Origin: an uncultured Phycisphaerales bacterium | GTDB lineage: Bacteria > Planctomycetota > Phycisphaerae > WQYP01 | Assembly: GCA_903845195.1 (NCBI GenBank) | Contig: CAIMWO010000001.1 | Coordinates: forward strand, 1 to 64,000 | Length of the DNA: 64,000 nt | Reading direction: 5' to 3' | Part shown: positions 40,620 to 50,096 of the stretch, one piece after another | Position numbering within the stretch: the first letter of the stretch is position 1 | Layout of the letters: the number at the start of each line of letters is the position of its first letter | Translations under genes and position numbers: made by a program | The notes under the pieces: model-generated | Seen by the model: only the letters and a program-made list of their open reading frames with translations | The model's database searches: none | What the model was told of the DNA's origin: nothing

Positions 40620-41897
40620 ATGGATGGTGTATTGATCCTCAAGATCGTGATCGCCGTGGGCATTATGCAGATGCTTCTCGGGCTGATTTCCTATCTCATT
40701 CTTCTTGAGCGGAAGACCGCGGCGTGGATTCAGGACCGCGTCGGGCCGAACCGCGTCGGGCCGCAGGGGCTTCTGCAGCCCATTGCCGACGGCGTGAAAT
40801 TCATCCTCAAGGAGGAATTCATTCCCAAGCAGGCGGACAAAGTGTTGTTCCTGCTTGCTCCCATTGCGATTTTGACGCCGGCCCTGTGCGGCTTTGCGGT
40901 GATCCCCTGGGGAGGAATTCTGCAGAAGGGCGCGACGATTCCGGTGATCGGCTGGTCGCTTCCGGTGGATTTTCCTTTCATGGTCGCCAATCCTGATGTG
41001 GGCGTGCTTTTCGTTCTGGCGATGGCGGGATTGGCCACGTATGGCGTGGTTCTCGGCGGGTGGGCTTCGGGGTCCAAGTATTCGTTTTTGGGCGGGCTTC
41101 GTGCTACCGCTCAAATGCTTTCGTACGAGGTGCCGCTGGCGCTGTCGCTGATGACGGTGCTGCTGGTCGCCGGGACGCTGAGCCTGACGAAGATGGTGGA
41201 GTCGCAGGCGGGGTATTTTGACATCGCGGGGCTGCACTTTCTGCCGAAATGGAACATTTTTGTTCATCCCGTGGCCTTTGTGATCTTTACCGTGTGCATC
41301 TTTGCCGAGGCCAATCGGACGCCATTTGATCTGGCCGAGTGCGAGTCTGAGCTCGTCGGCGGCTATCACACGGAATATTCTTCGATGAAATTTGCCTTGT
41401 TCTTTCTGGCGGAATATTCGGCCATGATCACCGGCGCGGCGGTCATGATTTCTCTGTTCCTCGGCGGATGGCATCTTCCGTGGATCGATTACCTTATCTA
41501 TGGCAAGGCCCAGCCGGTCGACGGTGGCTGGATCGACGTGCTCATCAAGTTCTGCGTCTTCTGGGGCAAAGTCGTTGCGTTCCTGTTTTTCTACATGTGG
41601 GTTCGCTGGACGCTGCCGCGTTTCCGTTTCGACCAGCTCATGAGCTTGGCGTGGCGCGGGCTGATTCCGGTGGCTCTCGCGGCGCTGCTGTTCACTTCAT
41701 TTGTGGTGTATCTGCACAAGCAGATTGATTTGCAGTACCCGAATCTGTGGATATTCGTCGGTAACTTGGCGATCTTCGGGGTATTGCTGGCGATTCTTTC
41801 CCGGCCCCGCGCGGTACAGAATCGGCGTATTGCGGTTCCCAACAGCCGGTACAATCCGCAGTTGGCCCAGCGGGCGGTGCCTGTCGAGCCGGCATGA
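40620..41897 (+). CDS. nuoH: NADH-quinone oxidoreductase subunit H
   Basis: This complex I membrane subunit lies at the quinone site. The hallmark LERKTAAWIQDRVGPNRVGPQGLLQPIADGVKFILKEE is near residues 29-66, and EANRTPFDLAECESELVGGYHTEYSSMKFALFFLAEY marks the conserved cytoplasmic loop. About eight transmembrane helices follow. At 425 residues it is longer than E. coli NuoH (325), with a loop insertion and a basic C-terminal tail. No other nuo gene lies nearby, so it is separated from the rest of complex I. A strong terminator follows. Confidence 0.93.
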   Translation: MDGVLILKIVIAVGIMQMLLGLISYLILLERKTAAWIQDRVGPNRVGPQGLLQPIADGVKFILKEEFIPKQADKVLFLLAPIAILTPALCGFAVIPWGGILQKGATIPVIGWSLPVDFPFMVANPDVGVLFVLAMAGLATYGVVLGGWASGSKYSFLGGLRATAQMLSYEVPLALSLMTVLLVAGTLSLTKMVESQAGYFDIAGLHFLPKWNIFVHPVAFVIFTVCIFAEANRTPFDLAECESELVGGYHTEYSSMKFALFFLAEYSAMITGAAVMISLFLGGWHLPWIDYLIYGKAQPVDGGWIDVLIKFCVFWGKVVAFLFFYMWVRWTLPRFRFDQLMSLAWRGLIPVALAALLFTSFVVYLHKQIDLQYPNLWIFVGNLAIFGVLLAILSRPRAVQNRRIAVPNSRYNPQLAQRAVPVEPA

Positions 41898-41921
41898 TCT
41901 ATCCATTTGAATGAGTTTTAC

Positions 41922-41955
41922 AAACGCCCGGGATGATCTCCCGGGCGTTTTTTTT
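41922..41955 (+). terminator. Intrinsic terminator after nuoH
   Basis: AAACGCCCGGGA (41922-41933) pairs with TCCCGGGCGTTT (41939-41950) around a 5-base loop, and an uninterrupted run of eight T residues spans 41948-41955. It ends the nuoH transcript. Confidence 0.92.
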
Positions 41956-42032
41956 AGTTTTTAAAAAGAACCACTTCACAATTATGCAATAGGCGGTCGA
42001 AAGGTTCTTGGAGCAAGTAAATTTTGAACCCC

Positions 42033-42716
42033 TTATTTCATCGCCAATTGCCGCTGCAATTCTACAGGCGCCCCGATATCCCCTACGATCACTTTGCCCA
42101 CGTAGCTTCGTCCGGGTTCAAACCCCTTCTTGAGGCCGCAGAAGCTCACGGTTTCCGCCGCTTTGATGGCGATCCCCAGCGGCTGACCTGTATCGCAATC
42201 GAGCCCGCTGGGGATGTCGATGCTGATCACGCGGCGGCCGCATTTGTTGATTGCGTCAATCACTTCGCGGGTCAATCCTTCGATGGTTCGGGATAACCCG
42301 GTGCCGAAGAGTGCATCGACGACAATGTCGCCGGGCGAGCCCTCCACCAGCCAGTCGCGAAATTCGGCATGGCCTGGCGTGAGGATTTCCACCGGCAGGT
42401 TCATCGCGTCAATGATCTTCAGTTGTATGGCTCCGGCTTCCGTAAACTTTTCCCGCGGTGCGAGCAGCAGCACCATCACATCCGCCCCCGCATTGTGCAG
42501 ATGCCGCGCGGCAACCAGTCCATCGCCGCCGTTATTCCCCGGCCCGCAGACGATCAGCACCCGGCTGCCCGGCCGCACGGCGTGTTGCACGGCCAGCGCC
42601 ACGGCCCGTCCCGCGTTTTCCATCAACACTAGAGTGGGAATGCCGAATTCTTCCACCGCCCGCCGATCGAGTGCTTGCAGTCCTTCTCGATCGAACGTCA
42701 GCGTTCCTGTGCTCAT
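42033..42716 (-). CDS. nnrE: NAD(P)H-hydrate epimerase (YjeF N-terminal domain)
   Basis: The 227-residue Rossmann-like enzyme repairs damaged NAD(P)H hydrates by epimerising them. Visible motifs: LMENAGRAVA, VCGPGNNGGDGLVAARHL, VDALFGTGLSR and SIDIPSGLDCDTG. The kinase/dehydratase half (NnrD) that is fused in many bacteria is absent. It follows uvrA by 21 bases on the same strand and is probably co-transcribed. ATG 42716 is preferred to the in-frame TTG at 42737. Confidence 0.9.
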   Translation of the reverse strand: MSTGTLTFDREGLQALDRRAVEEFGIPTLVLMENAGRAVALAVQHAVRPGSRVLIVCGPGNNGGDGLVAARHLHNAGADVMVLLLAPREKFTEAGAIQLKIIDAMNLPVEILTPGHAEFRDWLVEGSPGDIVVDALFGTGLSRTIEGLTREVIDAINKCGRRVISIDIPSGLDCDTGQPLGIAIKAAETVSFCGLKKGFEPGRSYVGKVIVGDIGAPVELQRQLAMK

Positions 42717-42737
42717 CTCTGGTCTCCGTGGCTGCAA

Positions 42738-45569
42738 TTACCCCGCCGCGGCCACTGGGGGTGGCAGCAGTTTGTGTTTCAAGTATTGTCCGGTGTAGCT
42801 CTTCGGATTGGCAACAACTTTTTCGGGCGTGCCTTGTTCGACGATGGTGCCGCCGCCTTCGCCACCGTCGGGGCCGAGATCTACGATCCAATCGGCGCAT
42901 TTGATCACATCGAGGTTGTGCTCGATGACCAGGACCGTGTTGCCCTGATCCACGAGCCGGTTGAGCACGTTCAGGAGATTGTGGATATCCGCGAAATGCA
43001 GACCCGTTGTCGGTTCATCCAGTACGTAGAGCGTGTGGCCCGTCGACGGTTTGCCGAGTTCTGTCGCGAGTTTCACGCGTTGTGCCTCGCCGCCGGATAG
43101 CTGCGTCGAGGCCTGCCCGAGCTGCACGTAGCTGAGGCCTACGTCGTTCATTGCCTGGAGGAGTTGCTTGATGTTGCCGAAGTTATCGAAGAACTCCAGT
43201 GCTTCTTCGATCCGCATGCTCAGCACGTCGCTGATGCTCTTGCCGCGGTATTTGATTTCCAGCGTTTCCCGGTTGAAGCGCGTGCCTTTGCATTCTTCGC
43301 AGGTCACGAAGACGTCGGGCAGGAAGTGCATTTCGATACGCTTGGTGCCCTGGCCCTGGCAGCTTTCGCAGCGCCCGCCTTTGACGTTGAAGCTGAATCG
43401 TCCGCTCTTGTAGCCGCGGATTTTCGCTTCACGCGTCTTGGCGTAGAGCTGGCGGATCAGGTCGAACACCCCGGTATACGTTGCCGGGTTGCTTCGCGGG
43501 GTGCGGCCGATCGGGCTCTGGTCGATTTCGATGACCTTGTCGACGAACTGCGCTCCCATCAATTTGGTGTGCGCCCCGGGGCGTTCCTTGGAGTTATACA
43601 ATTTTCGTTTGAGGGCCTTGAGCAGGATTTCATTCACCAGCGTGGATTTGCCGGAGCCGGAGACGCCCGTCACGCAGACGAAACCTCCCAGGGGCATCTT
43701 CACGTTCAGGTTTTTGAGGTTGTTCTCTTTTGCCCCGATGATCTCGAGGCATTCCTTCAGGTCCACCTTTCGGCGTTTTTCCGGCGAGACGATCTGGTAC
43801 TCGCCCGTCAGGTATTTGGCGGTGATGCTATCCCGGTTCTGCAGGATTTTGGCAAACGGTCCCTCGGCAATGATCTGCCCACCGTGGCTGCCGGCGCCGG
43901 GACCGAAATCGATCACCCAATCCGCAGCCCGAATGGTGTCTTCATCGTGTTCGACGACGATGACGGAGTTGCCGATGTCGGTGAGGTGGCGGAGCGTGCG
44001 GATCAGCCGATCGTTGTCTTTTTGATGCAGGCCGATGGTCGGTTCATCGAGCACGTAGCAGACGCCCACCAGGCCGCTGCCGACTTGCGTGGCCAGACGA
44101 ATGCGCTGGAATTCGCCGCCGGAGAGCGTGCCGGTCTGGCGGTCCAGCGAGAGGTAGCCGAGGCCGACATCATTCATGAATCCTAGCCGCGCGCGTACTT
44201 CCTTGAGCACCGGTGCGGCGATTTGGGTGCGCTCGACATCCAACTCCAGCGTGTTGAAGTACTCCAAGGCGTGCGTGATCGACAGGCCGGTGACTTCGCG
44301 GATATTTTTCCCGCCCACTTTCACCGCCAGCGCCTCGGGTTTGAGCCGATCGCCTTTGCATTTCTCGCAGGGCTGTTCGCTGAGGTAGTTGTGCAAGCGG
44401 GCCTTTACGAATTCGCTCTCGGTATTCTCGAATCGCCGCTGGAGATTGGGCAGTGCGCCTTCGAATTCCGCGTTGTAGGTTGCTTCATCCTTGGCGGTGG
44501 CGCCGTACATCAGGATTTTGCGAATGCGTTCCGGCAGTTTATCGAAGGGCGTGCTTTCATCGATTTCGAAATCGCGGCAGAACTGCCGCATCAGGCGGTT
44601 GTAATAGATATTCATACGCCGTCCGTTGCGGCGGAAAGGCTCGATCGCCTCGACAACGGGCCGGGTCTTGTCCGGCGTGATCAGGTCTTCATCGAATTCC
44701 AGGATCGTGCCCAGCCCGCTGCAGGCCGAGCAGGCGCCCCAGGGGCTGTTGAACGAAAACAGCCGCGGCGAAAGCTCTTCGAGTGAACTTTCCGGATGGT
44801 CAGGGCAGGCGTATTTGCTGGAATAGACCGAATCGACCCATTTCCCCGATTCATCTACGGTGATCGCCACCAGGCCTTCCGCGAGTTTCAAGGAGAGCTC
44901 CACGCTGTCGGCCAGGCGCGAGCGGATCTCCGGCTTGATGATCAGGCGGTCGACGACTGCCTCAATCGTGTGTTTGAAATTCTTGTCCATGGCCGGGGCG
45001 GATTTGATTTCATGCACGGCGCCGTCGATCCGGCAGCGTACGAATCCCTGCCGCGTCATCGCCTCGAGGATCTCCTTGTGCGAGCCTTTCTGCCCGCGGA
45101 CCAAGGGCGAGAGCACCATGAGCTTGGTCCCCTCTGGCCGTTTCATCACGGAGTCGACAATCTGCGTGGCGGTTTGTGAGGCGATCGGTTTGCCACAGAC
45201 CCAGCAGTGCGGGGTTCCGGCCCGGGCGTAGAGGACGCGCAGGTAGTCGTAGATTTCGGTGGTCGTGGCCACCGTCGAACGCGGGTTGCTCGATCCCTGG
45301 CGTTGCTCGATGGCGATGGTGGGGGGGAGGCCTTCGATTTCGTCGCAGTCCGGTTTTTGGATCTGGTCGAGAAATTGGCGGGCGTAAGAGGAGAGACTTT
45401 CAACGTACTTTCGCTGACCCTCGGCATAGATGGTGTCAAACGCCAGCGAACTCTTGCCGCTGCCGGAGAGCCCCGTGAAGACGACAAGTTGCTCGCGTGG
45501 AATCTCGAGATTGACGTTCTTGAGGTTGTGTTCCCGCGCCCCTGTCACCCGTATGAACTTTGACGCCAT
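42738..45569 (-). CDS. uvrA: Excinuclease ABC subunit A
   Basis: The 943-residue UvrA is the damage-sensing ATPase of nucleotide excision repair. Both ABC modules are complete: Walker [14 protein letters not shown] (33-45) and [13 protein letters not shown], with signatures [13 protein letters not shown] and [13 protein letters not shown] and Walker [11 protein letters not shown] and [10 protein letters not shown]. Zinc-finger cysteines appear in [16 protein letters not shown] and CESCQGQG...CEECKG. The length is typical. ATG 45569 fits the family start ([19 protein letters not shown]). Confidence 0.97.
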   Translation of the reverse strand: MASKFIRVTGAREHNLKNVNLEIPREQLVVFTGLSGSGKSSLAFDTIYAEGQRKYVESLSSYARQFLDQIQKPDCDEIEGLPPTIAIEQRQGSSNPRSTVATTTEIYDYLRVLYARAGTPHCWVCGKPIASQTATQIVDSVMKRPEGTKLMVLSPLVRGQKGSHKEILEAMTRQGFVRCRIDGAVHEIKSAPAMDKNFKHTIEAVVDRLIIKPEIRSRLADSVELSLKLAEGLVAITVDESGKWVDSVYSSKYACPDHPESSLEELSPRLFSFNSPWGACSACSGLGTILEFDEDLITPDKTRPVVEAIEPFRRNGRRMNIYYNRLMRQFCRDFEIDESTPFDKLPERIRKILMYGATAKDEATYNAEFEGALPNLQRRFENTESEFVKARLHNYLSEQPCEKCKGDRLKPEALAVKVGGKNIREVTGLSITHALEYFNTLELDVERTQIAAPVLKEVRARLGFMNDVGLGYLSLDRQTGTLSGGEFQRIRLATQVGSGLVGVCYVLDEPTIGLHQKDNDRLIRTLRHLTDIGNSVIVVEHDEDTIRAADWVIDFGPGAGSHGGQIIAEGPFAKILQNRDSITAKYLTGEYQIVSPEKRRKVDLKECLEIIGAKENNLKNLNVKMPLGGFVCVTGVSGSGKSTLVNEILLKALKRKLYNSKERPGAHTKLMGAQFVDKVIEIDQSPIGRTPRSNPATYTGVFDLIRQLYAKTREAKIRGYKSGRFSFNVKGGRCESCQGQGTKRIEMHFLPDVFVTCEECKGTRFNRETLEIKYRGKSISDVLSMRIEEALEFFDNFGNIKQLLQAMNDVGLSYVQLGQASTQLSGGEAQRVKLATELGKPSTGHTLYVLDEPTTGLHFADIHNLLNVLNRLVDQGNTVLVIEHNLDVIKCADWIVDLGPDGGEGGGTIVEQGTPEKVVANPKSYTGQYLKHKLLPPPVAAAG

Positions 45570-45688
45570 TGGGGACTCCGATTGGACTGGGCCCTAAGAG
45601 AGCATTTCCGTGACCTTTGACCAATCTAGTATTGTATCATCGCGGTCAAATGGCCTCCAAATTTGTGCCCGCCCATTCATTCCTATGC

Positions 45689-45694
45689 TATACT
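45689..45694 (+). promoter_or_regulatory. -10 box suggesting a leaderless antitoxin transcript
   Basis: TATACT ends six bases before the antitoxin ATG at 45701, and no ribosome site precedes the ATG. A start point at or next to the ATG would give a leaderless mRNA. The -35 is weak (TTGTGC at 45663, spacing 20). Confidence 0.35.
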
Positions 45695-45700
45695 AGTGAT

Positions 45701-45931
45701 ATGACAACGATTCGAGTCCATTTTGATGGCCGTGTACTGGTTCCCGACCAACCGGTGGATCTCCCGAAGGACACCCCTTTGGAAGTGGATGTTCGTACCC
45801 TCGCAAAGGACGCATCGACGTTGACCGACCTGACGACCATTGCTACCGAATTTCCCCCCGATCCCGCCGCGCCGCGTGATCGCGCCAGCCAACACAAGCA
45901 TTATCTTTATGGCACCCCCAAGCAACCTTGA
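45701..45931 (+). CDS. Antitoxin-like small protein
   Basis: This 76-residue protein is of the AF2212/DUF104-like antitoxin kind. It opens MTTIRVHFDGRVLVPDQPVDLPKDTPLEVDV, a short beta-strand DNA-binding-like start, followed by a flexible acidic and Pro-rich tail that would wrap the toxin. It precedes a PIN-domain toxin by nine bases, the normal order for VapBC-type modules, and would also repress the operon. Confidence 0.8.
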   Translation: MTTIRVHFDGRVLVPDQPVDLPKDTPLEVDVRTLAKDASTLTDLTTIATEFPPDPAAPRDRASQHKHYLYGTPKQP

Positions 45932-45940
45932 TGAGCAACT

Positions 45941-46345
45941 ATGATCTTCCTCGACACCGGTTATCTTCTTGCCCTGCTCGACCCGCTTGATGAGCTTCAT
46001 GCTCGTGCGGTGGCATGGACGCAATCCCTTCGCGAGCCCACGCTTGTGTCCGAACTCGTCCTATGGGAATGTGGCAACCATCTTTCAGCGCCGTTGGAAC
46101 GTCCCAAATTTCATACGCTGATCGAACGGCTTAGCGCCAATCCCGATTGCCAAATCGTAAGAGCCTCTCCTGATCTCTTTATCGCGGCCCTCGCCTTCCA
46201 CCGCCGGCACGCCGACAAATCATGGTCTTTGACCGACTGCCTCTCCTTCCATCTCATGCGCCAGCACGGGATAACTCAGGCCTTAGCCTACGATCACCAC
46301 TTCGAGCAGGCCGGCTTTCAAGCTCTTCTGCGGCGAGATCCGTAG
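45941..46345 (+). CDS. PIN-domain toxin (VapC-like ribonuclease)
   Basis: The 134-residue PIN protein has acidic metal ligands at D5 (MIFLDTGYLLAL), an early glutamate (VLWECGNHL), an aspartate in WSLTDCLSFHLM and one in ALAYDHHFEQAGF. These are the four-carboxylate site of VapC RNases that cut tRNA or rRNA. It pairs with the antitoxin immediately upstream. The GNAT, sugar and repair genes around it are unrelated. Confidence 0.88.
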   Translation: MIFLDTGYLLALLDPLDELHARAVAWTQSLREPTLVSELVLWECGNHLSAPLERPKFHTLIERLSANPDCQIVRASPDLFIAALAFHRRHADKSWSLTDCLSFHLMRQHGITQALAYDHHFEQAGFQALLRRDP

Positions 46346-46405
46346 ACTTCATCAGTTTTCACGCATAGCCAGTTCCTTTCCCGCGACTCCACAGTGCCGT
46401 TTTCG

Positions 46406-46411
46406 TATAAT
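46406..46411 (+). promoter_or_regulatory. Consensus -10 upstream of the AhbA/B-like gene
   Basis: A perfect TATAAT lies 84 bases before ATG 46495. The matching -35 is poor (GCGACT at 46383-46388). It is the best promoter candidate in the gap after the toxin gene. Confidence 0.35.
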
Positions 46412-46494
46412 CCAGTCAGTGGGCCACTATTGCGATTTGTCACCTCCCGTCATCCCGCTACTACTCGTCAATCATTATTTTCCTCGAGGACCCT

Positions 46495-47646
46495 ATGCCC
46501 GGTGCCACAACCATTCCCATCTCCACGTCCGATGCGATCAACGCGCGAATCCTGTCGGTCTCTGAAGACCGCATCCAGGGATTCCTTTCTGATCCCTTTG
46601 GTGAAATCGCAGCGAAGTGTGACGTGGAACTGCCAACGGTTATTGAGCGTATAGTCGCGATGCTTCGCAACGGGACGATTCGCCGGGTTCGTCAGACCCT
46701 CATGGCCACCAATCTCGCGCAGGGATCGCTGGTCGCATGGAAGATCACGCCCGAGAAATTGAACGCTGGTTTTGATTACCTCTGGAAGGAGGACCCCTTC
46801 TCCGGCCATATCGTCATCCGCTCCACCGACAAGGAGACCACCGGTTCGGCGTATCGTCTTTGGACCACGCTCAAGGTGCCGCAGGGCTTTTCGCTGGCCA
46901 AGCATTGCGAATTTCTCCAGTCGAAAATTGGTTCGGAGAAATTCCTGCTGATGCCGGCGAAGAAGCTTTTCGTTCTGGGGGTTGGCCACGTCCGTCGCCG
47001 TACCATCAATCCGGGCGACAAGGCCGACGTTCCCGCGGAACCTCTCGGCACGGAGATCGTTCAGCTTTCGCCCTTAGACTGGCGCGTTCTCGAATCGCTT
47101 AAGCGCGAGTTCACGGCGGAAGAGCTCGAAAACTCTGCCGCTGCGGGCAATCACTTTTGGCAGACTCGCGCTGCGGAAGCCGGCGTCTCGCTCGAACAAT
47201 TCCTCGCGGTCGGCAATTCTTTGCACGAGCGCAAAGTCATCGGGCGATTCTCCACATTTCTCGAGCACGTCAAGACGACCGCTGCCGGCGAGCGCGTCAC
47301 GCAATACAACGCCTTGTTTCACTGGGCCGTCCCGCAGGGGCGGGAATTGGAAGCGGGTGCGGAAGTCGGCCGCCACTATTGCATGACTCACGCCTACTGG
47401 CGCGAAGGCGGTCCGGACTTTGCCAACGTCAACATCATGGGCGTGGTCCACGGTACGGAAAAGGATCGCGTTCTGGCGCACAAGATGGCCATCGATGCAC
47501 ACCTTGCTGCGGTCGGCATTCCCGTGAGCTACACGAATGTCTTCTGGGGCGGTCGATCCGAGATCAAGCCCAGCGAAATCTCGCCACTGGCCTATGCGGC
47601 GTTCTGTCGGCAAAACGGACTAGATCCTGCTTCGATGAGCGCGTAG
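46495..47646 (+). CDS. Siroheme-decarboxylase-like (AhbA/B, Lrp/AsnC-related) protein
   Basis: The 383-residue protein opens with a winged helix (FGEIAAKCDVELPTVIERIVAMLRNGTIRRVRQTL) like those of Lrp/AsnC regulators and AhbA/AhbB/NirDLGH siroheme decarboxylases. A second copy follows at about 200-260 (LDWRVLESLKREFTAEELE...LHERKVIGRFSTFLEH). The two-copy arrangement suggests a fused AhbAB-like protein. Siroheme decarboxylases act in the alternative heme b or heme d1 pathways, but no other heme gene is next to it. A role as transcription regulator cannot be excluded. GAGG precedes ATG 46495. Confidence 0.6.
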   Translation: MPGATTIPISTSDAINARILSVSEDRIQGFLSDPFGEIAAKCDVELPTVIERIVAMLRNGTIRRVRQTLMATNLAQGSLVAWKITPEKLNAGFDYLWKEDPFSGHIVIRSTDKETTGSAYRLWTTLKVPQGFSLAKHCEFLQSKIGSEKFLLMPAKKLFVLGVGHVRRRTINPGDKADVPAEPLGTEIVQLSPLDWRVLESLKREFTAEELENSAAAGNHFWQTRAAEAGVSLEQFLAVGNSLHERKVIGRFSTFLEHVKTTAAGERVTQYNALFHWAVPQGRELEAGAEVGRHYCMTHAYWREGGPDFANVNIMGVVHGTEKDRVLAHKMAIDAHLAAVGIPVSYTNVFWGGRSEIKPSEISPLAYAAFCRQNGLDPASMSA

Positions 47647-47658
47647 GCCTTCCCCCGA

Positions 47659-49824
47659 TCACTCCTTGATTTCCTGTGCTGAGACATATTCCGTCCAGCG
47701 TGCCGGCATGCCGCGGGTCAGTTCGGCGTTCATCGGCGGGCGGTACAGTGCCAGTGCTTGCGCCGCCATTGCCTGTTCCGTCGCGCCGTTCAGCCAGAAC
47801 CGCATACGGAAACGATGGCGTCCCTGATCGGCGATGGCAGCCCGGGGAAATCCGCCCTTCAGTGGATCGGCTTTCAACGGGGTGTGATGCGCCATGTACG
47901 GCGAGCGGAGCAAGGTCAGCCGCAGCCGCGTTGATGTGGCATCCAGGCCAAACACGTCGGTCGATACCACGCCCATTTTTCCCCAGAGCGTCCAGTCGTG
48001 CACGGGCACTTCGCGTCCGCTGTTCACACGAATCACCCCCATACCCGGCGTGCCCTCCAGCCGCTCTTTGCCGCCCATCCCAGGCAGCACCAGCTTCAGC
48101 ACCTTCTGGCACTCGGCCCACGTGATATTCAACAGGAGCTCCACCCACGGCTCGCCGGCGTAGACCCGCCACTCCGCGGTGAGTTGGCTCTTGCCGACCG
48201 TGCCTGCCTGATGAATCGACGCCATCAGCGGCCCCGAATCCTGCACGCGTGCTTTGTCCCATTTCACGGTGGCCAGCGGCTTCTCGCCGTACCGATCGGA
48301 TTCATGGGTCCAGGTGTCACTGGGATCATCGATCAGATGCAGCCCTATTTGCGTGATCTTCCGGCCCTTCCAGAGCAGAGCGGTTTGTGTGGCGCCGGTC
48401 GTTACGGCCGCACCTGCCAGGTTGGAAATTCCGCGTGAGTTCGACTGCACTTGAGCTTTCACCTCTGCAGGAAGTTTGCTCAAGTCCAACCGATAGGCCT
48501 GGAACCCACCGGCGGGAATTTCCGTTTTCACCAGTACTCGCCGCAAACCCCAATGCCAGTCGGGCGCGTTGCCGGCGCTGGTCGGCACTGATTGGAAGGG
48601 CAATTCTTTCCCCCGCGAATCCAGCATACGCCAGGGATTCATCCAGACGCCTTCGGTATACACGGTTCCTTCAGCCCAGCCGGAAAACGCGACCTTGCCC
48701 GGATTGGTAAAGACCAGCCGCGGCAACTCATCACCCGGCAACTTGGACAGTTGTCGCCGAACGGCATACGAGGCAATCTCCTCGGCGGTGGAGGCGGCGC
48801 CATTGAGCTGGCCATCGACGAACGGGTAGGCTTCGGGAATCGATGTGCCGCCGAGCGTGTCGTGGAACTGGTGAGCGCATACTTCCTGCCAGGCGCGCTC
48901 CATCCTGGGGCGATCTTCCTTCGGCGCCACCGACTCGGTACGGATCAGGGCATGTTCGGCACGGCGAAGAGCGACTTTGTTCGTCCGCATGACCGTGTAG
49001 CAGCCGACCGCGTGCATTTGCAGTTCGCCGACGACGTCCGGCAGCTTCGGTTTTTCTTTATCGATAGCGGCAAAGAACCGTGCGATGGTGGAGAATTCCA
49101 GGCGGGCACCCGGGATCGCTCCCGGATTTTCCTTTACCCAGCGTACCAGGCGTTTGGTCGGGCCGCCGCCGTGATCGCCCACGCCGAAGAACGCCATTGT
49201 GTGCCGGCAACCGTCGGGCAGGGCTTCCACGCAGGCATCCAGGGGCCACTGCCAGACGCCGCCATCGAGCCCGTTCAAATAGGACTTGGCGATACGAAAG
49301 GTCTTGACTGCCTGGCCTCCGGCGCGCGAGCGCCAATTGAAGAGTCGCGCCGGCAACTCCATCTCATGTTCCTGCGGCCGCATGAAGACGTACCGATCCT
49401 GCCCGTGTTCGCGCAGAATCTCCGGGAGTATCGCGCAATGTCCAAAACTATCCGGGTTGAACCCGCAGCGCGTGCGAAGACGGAATTTCTCCCACACCCA
49501 TTTCTGGCCCATCTCGATCTGCCGGCGAAGTCCATCGGCGGTGGGGAAATTGCAGTCCGGCTGCACCCACCACCCGTTGATCACTTCCCAGCGTCCGTTG
49601 TCCACGTGGCGGCGGATCCGCTTGAACAGCGAGGGATCGGCCTTCTCCGCCATCTGCAACGTCCACACTTCCCCTTGTGTGTAAAACAGTTCGGGGCTTT
49701 CATCCAGTCGATCGCACGCACTTCGAGCGGTCCCCAGTGCTTCATCCAATCCGCTGGTCCACGGCCACATCCATACTGGGTCCAAGTGTGCGTTAAATAC
49801 GACATGCACGGTGATAGGTTTCAT
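47659..49824 (-). CDS. Glycoside hydrolase family 38 alpha-mannosidase
   Basis: The 721-residue GH38 enzyme has the zinc-binding HLD of FNAHLDPVWMWPW (H13, D15) and the catalytic nucleophile in FNPDSFGHC (about D125). A further conserved block DTLGGTSIPEAY lies in the mid-domain and a beta-sandwich C-terminal half follows. It removes alpha-linked mannose from glycans. No signal peptide is present, so it probably acts in the cytoplasm on imported oligosaccharides. It converges on the AhbA/B-like gene with a 12-base gap. Confidence 0.9.
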   Translation of the reverse strand: MKPITVHVVFNAHLDPVWMWPWTSGLDEALGTARSACDRLDESPELFYTQGEVWTLQMAEKADPSLFKRIRRHVDNGRWEVINGWWVQPDCNFPTADGLRRQIEMGQKWVWEKFRLRTRCGFNPDSFGHCAILPEILREHGQDRYVFMRPQEHEMELPARLFNWRSRAGGQAVKTFRIAKSYLNGLDGGVWQWPLDACVEALPDGCRHTMAFFGVGDHGGGPTKRLVRWVKENPGAIPGARLEFSTIARFFAAIDKEKPKLPDVVGELQMHAVGCYTVMRTNKVALRRAEHALIRTESVAPKEDRPRMERAWQEVCAHQFHDTLGGTSIPEAYPFVDGQLNGAASTAEEIASYAVRRQLSKLPGDELPRLVFTNPGKVAFSGWAEGTVYTEGVWMNPWRMLDSRGKELPFQSVPTSAGNAPDWHWGLRRVLVKTEIPAGGFQAYRLDLSKLPAEVKAQVQSNSRGISNLAGAAVTTGATQTALLWKGRKITQIGLHLIDDPSDTWTHESDRYGEKPLATVKWDKARVQDSGPLMASIHQAGTVGKSQLTAEWRVYAGEPWVELLLNITWAECQKVLKLVLPGMGGKERLEGTPGMGVIRVNSGREVPVHDWTLWGKMGVVSTDVFGLDATSTRLRLTLLRSPYMAHHTPLKADPLKGGFPRAAIADQGRHRFRMRFWLNGATEQAMAAQALALYRPPMNAELTRGMPARWTEYVSAQEIKE

Positions 49825-50096
49825 CTATACCCTTTTCGGCAACTGATATGTGCTGGTACGCATCGACGATCGCGGACCAGTCTGAACGATATTACCACAG
49901 GAAACACTTTCGTTCAGCTATGTCATACTCTTAACTGGCTATAGATTCATTTCCCCTGAGGAAGTGAGAGATTTGGGGATTGCAGGGAACTGGATATGAA
50001 GGTTCACTATCCACGAAATGCAGATATTGTGTTTAAGATCACGATTTGATGATTCAGATTCAACGCGTGTGACGAAAGGTGATTTGCTTTCCCCGA

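Noticed and set aside
37000-42100. A dif site at the skew transition
   Set aside because: I scanned the gaps for an XerCD-like 28-mer with an AT-rich inverted core and saw no convincing match; AATTATGCAATA near 41980 is too weak.
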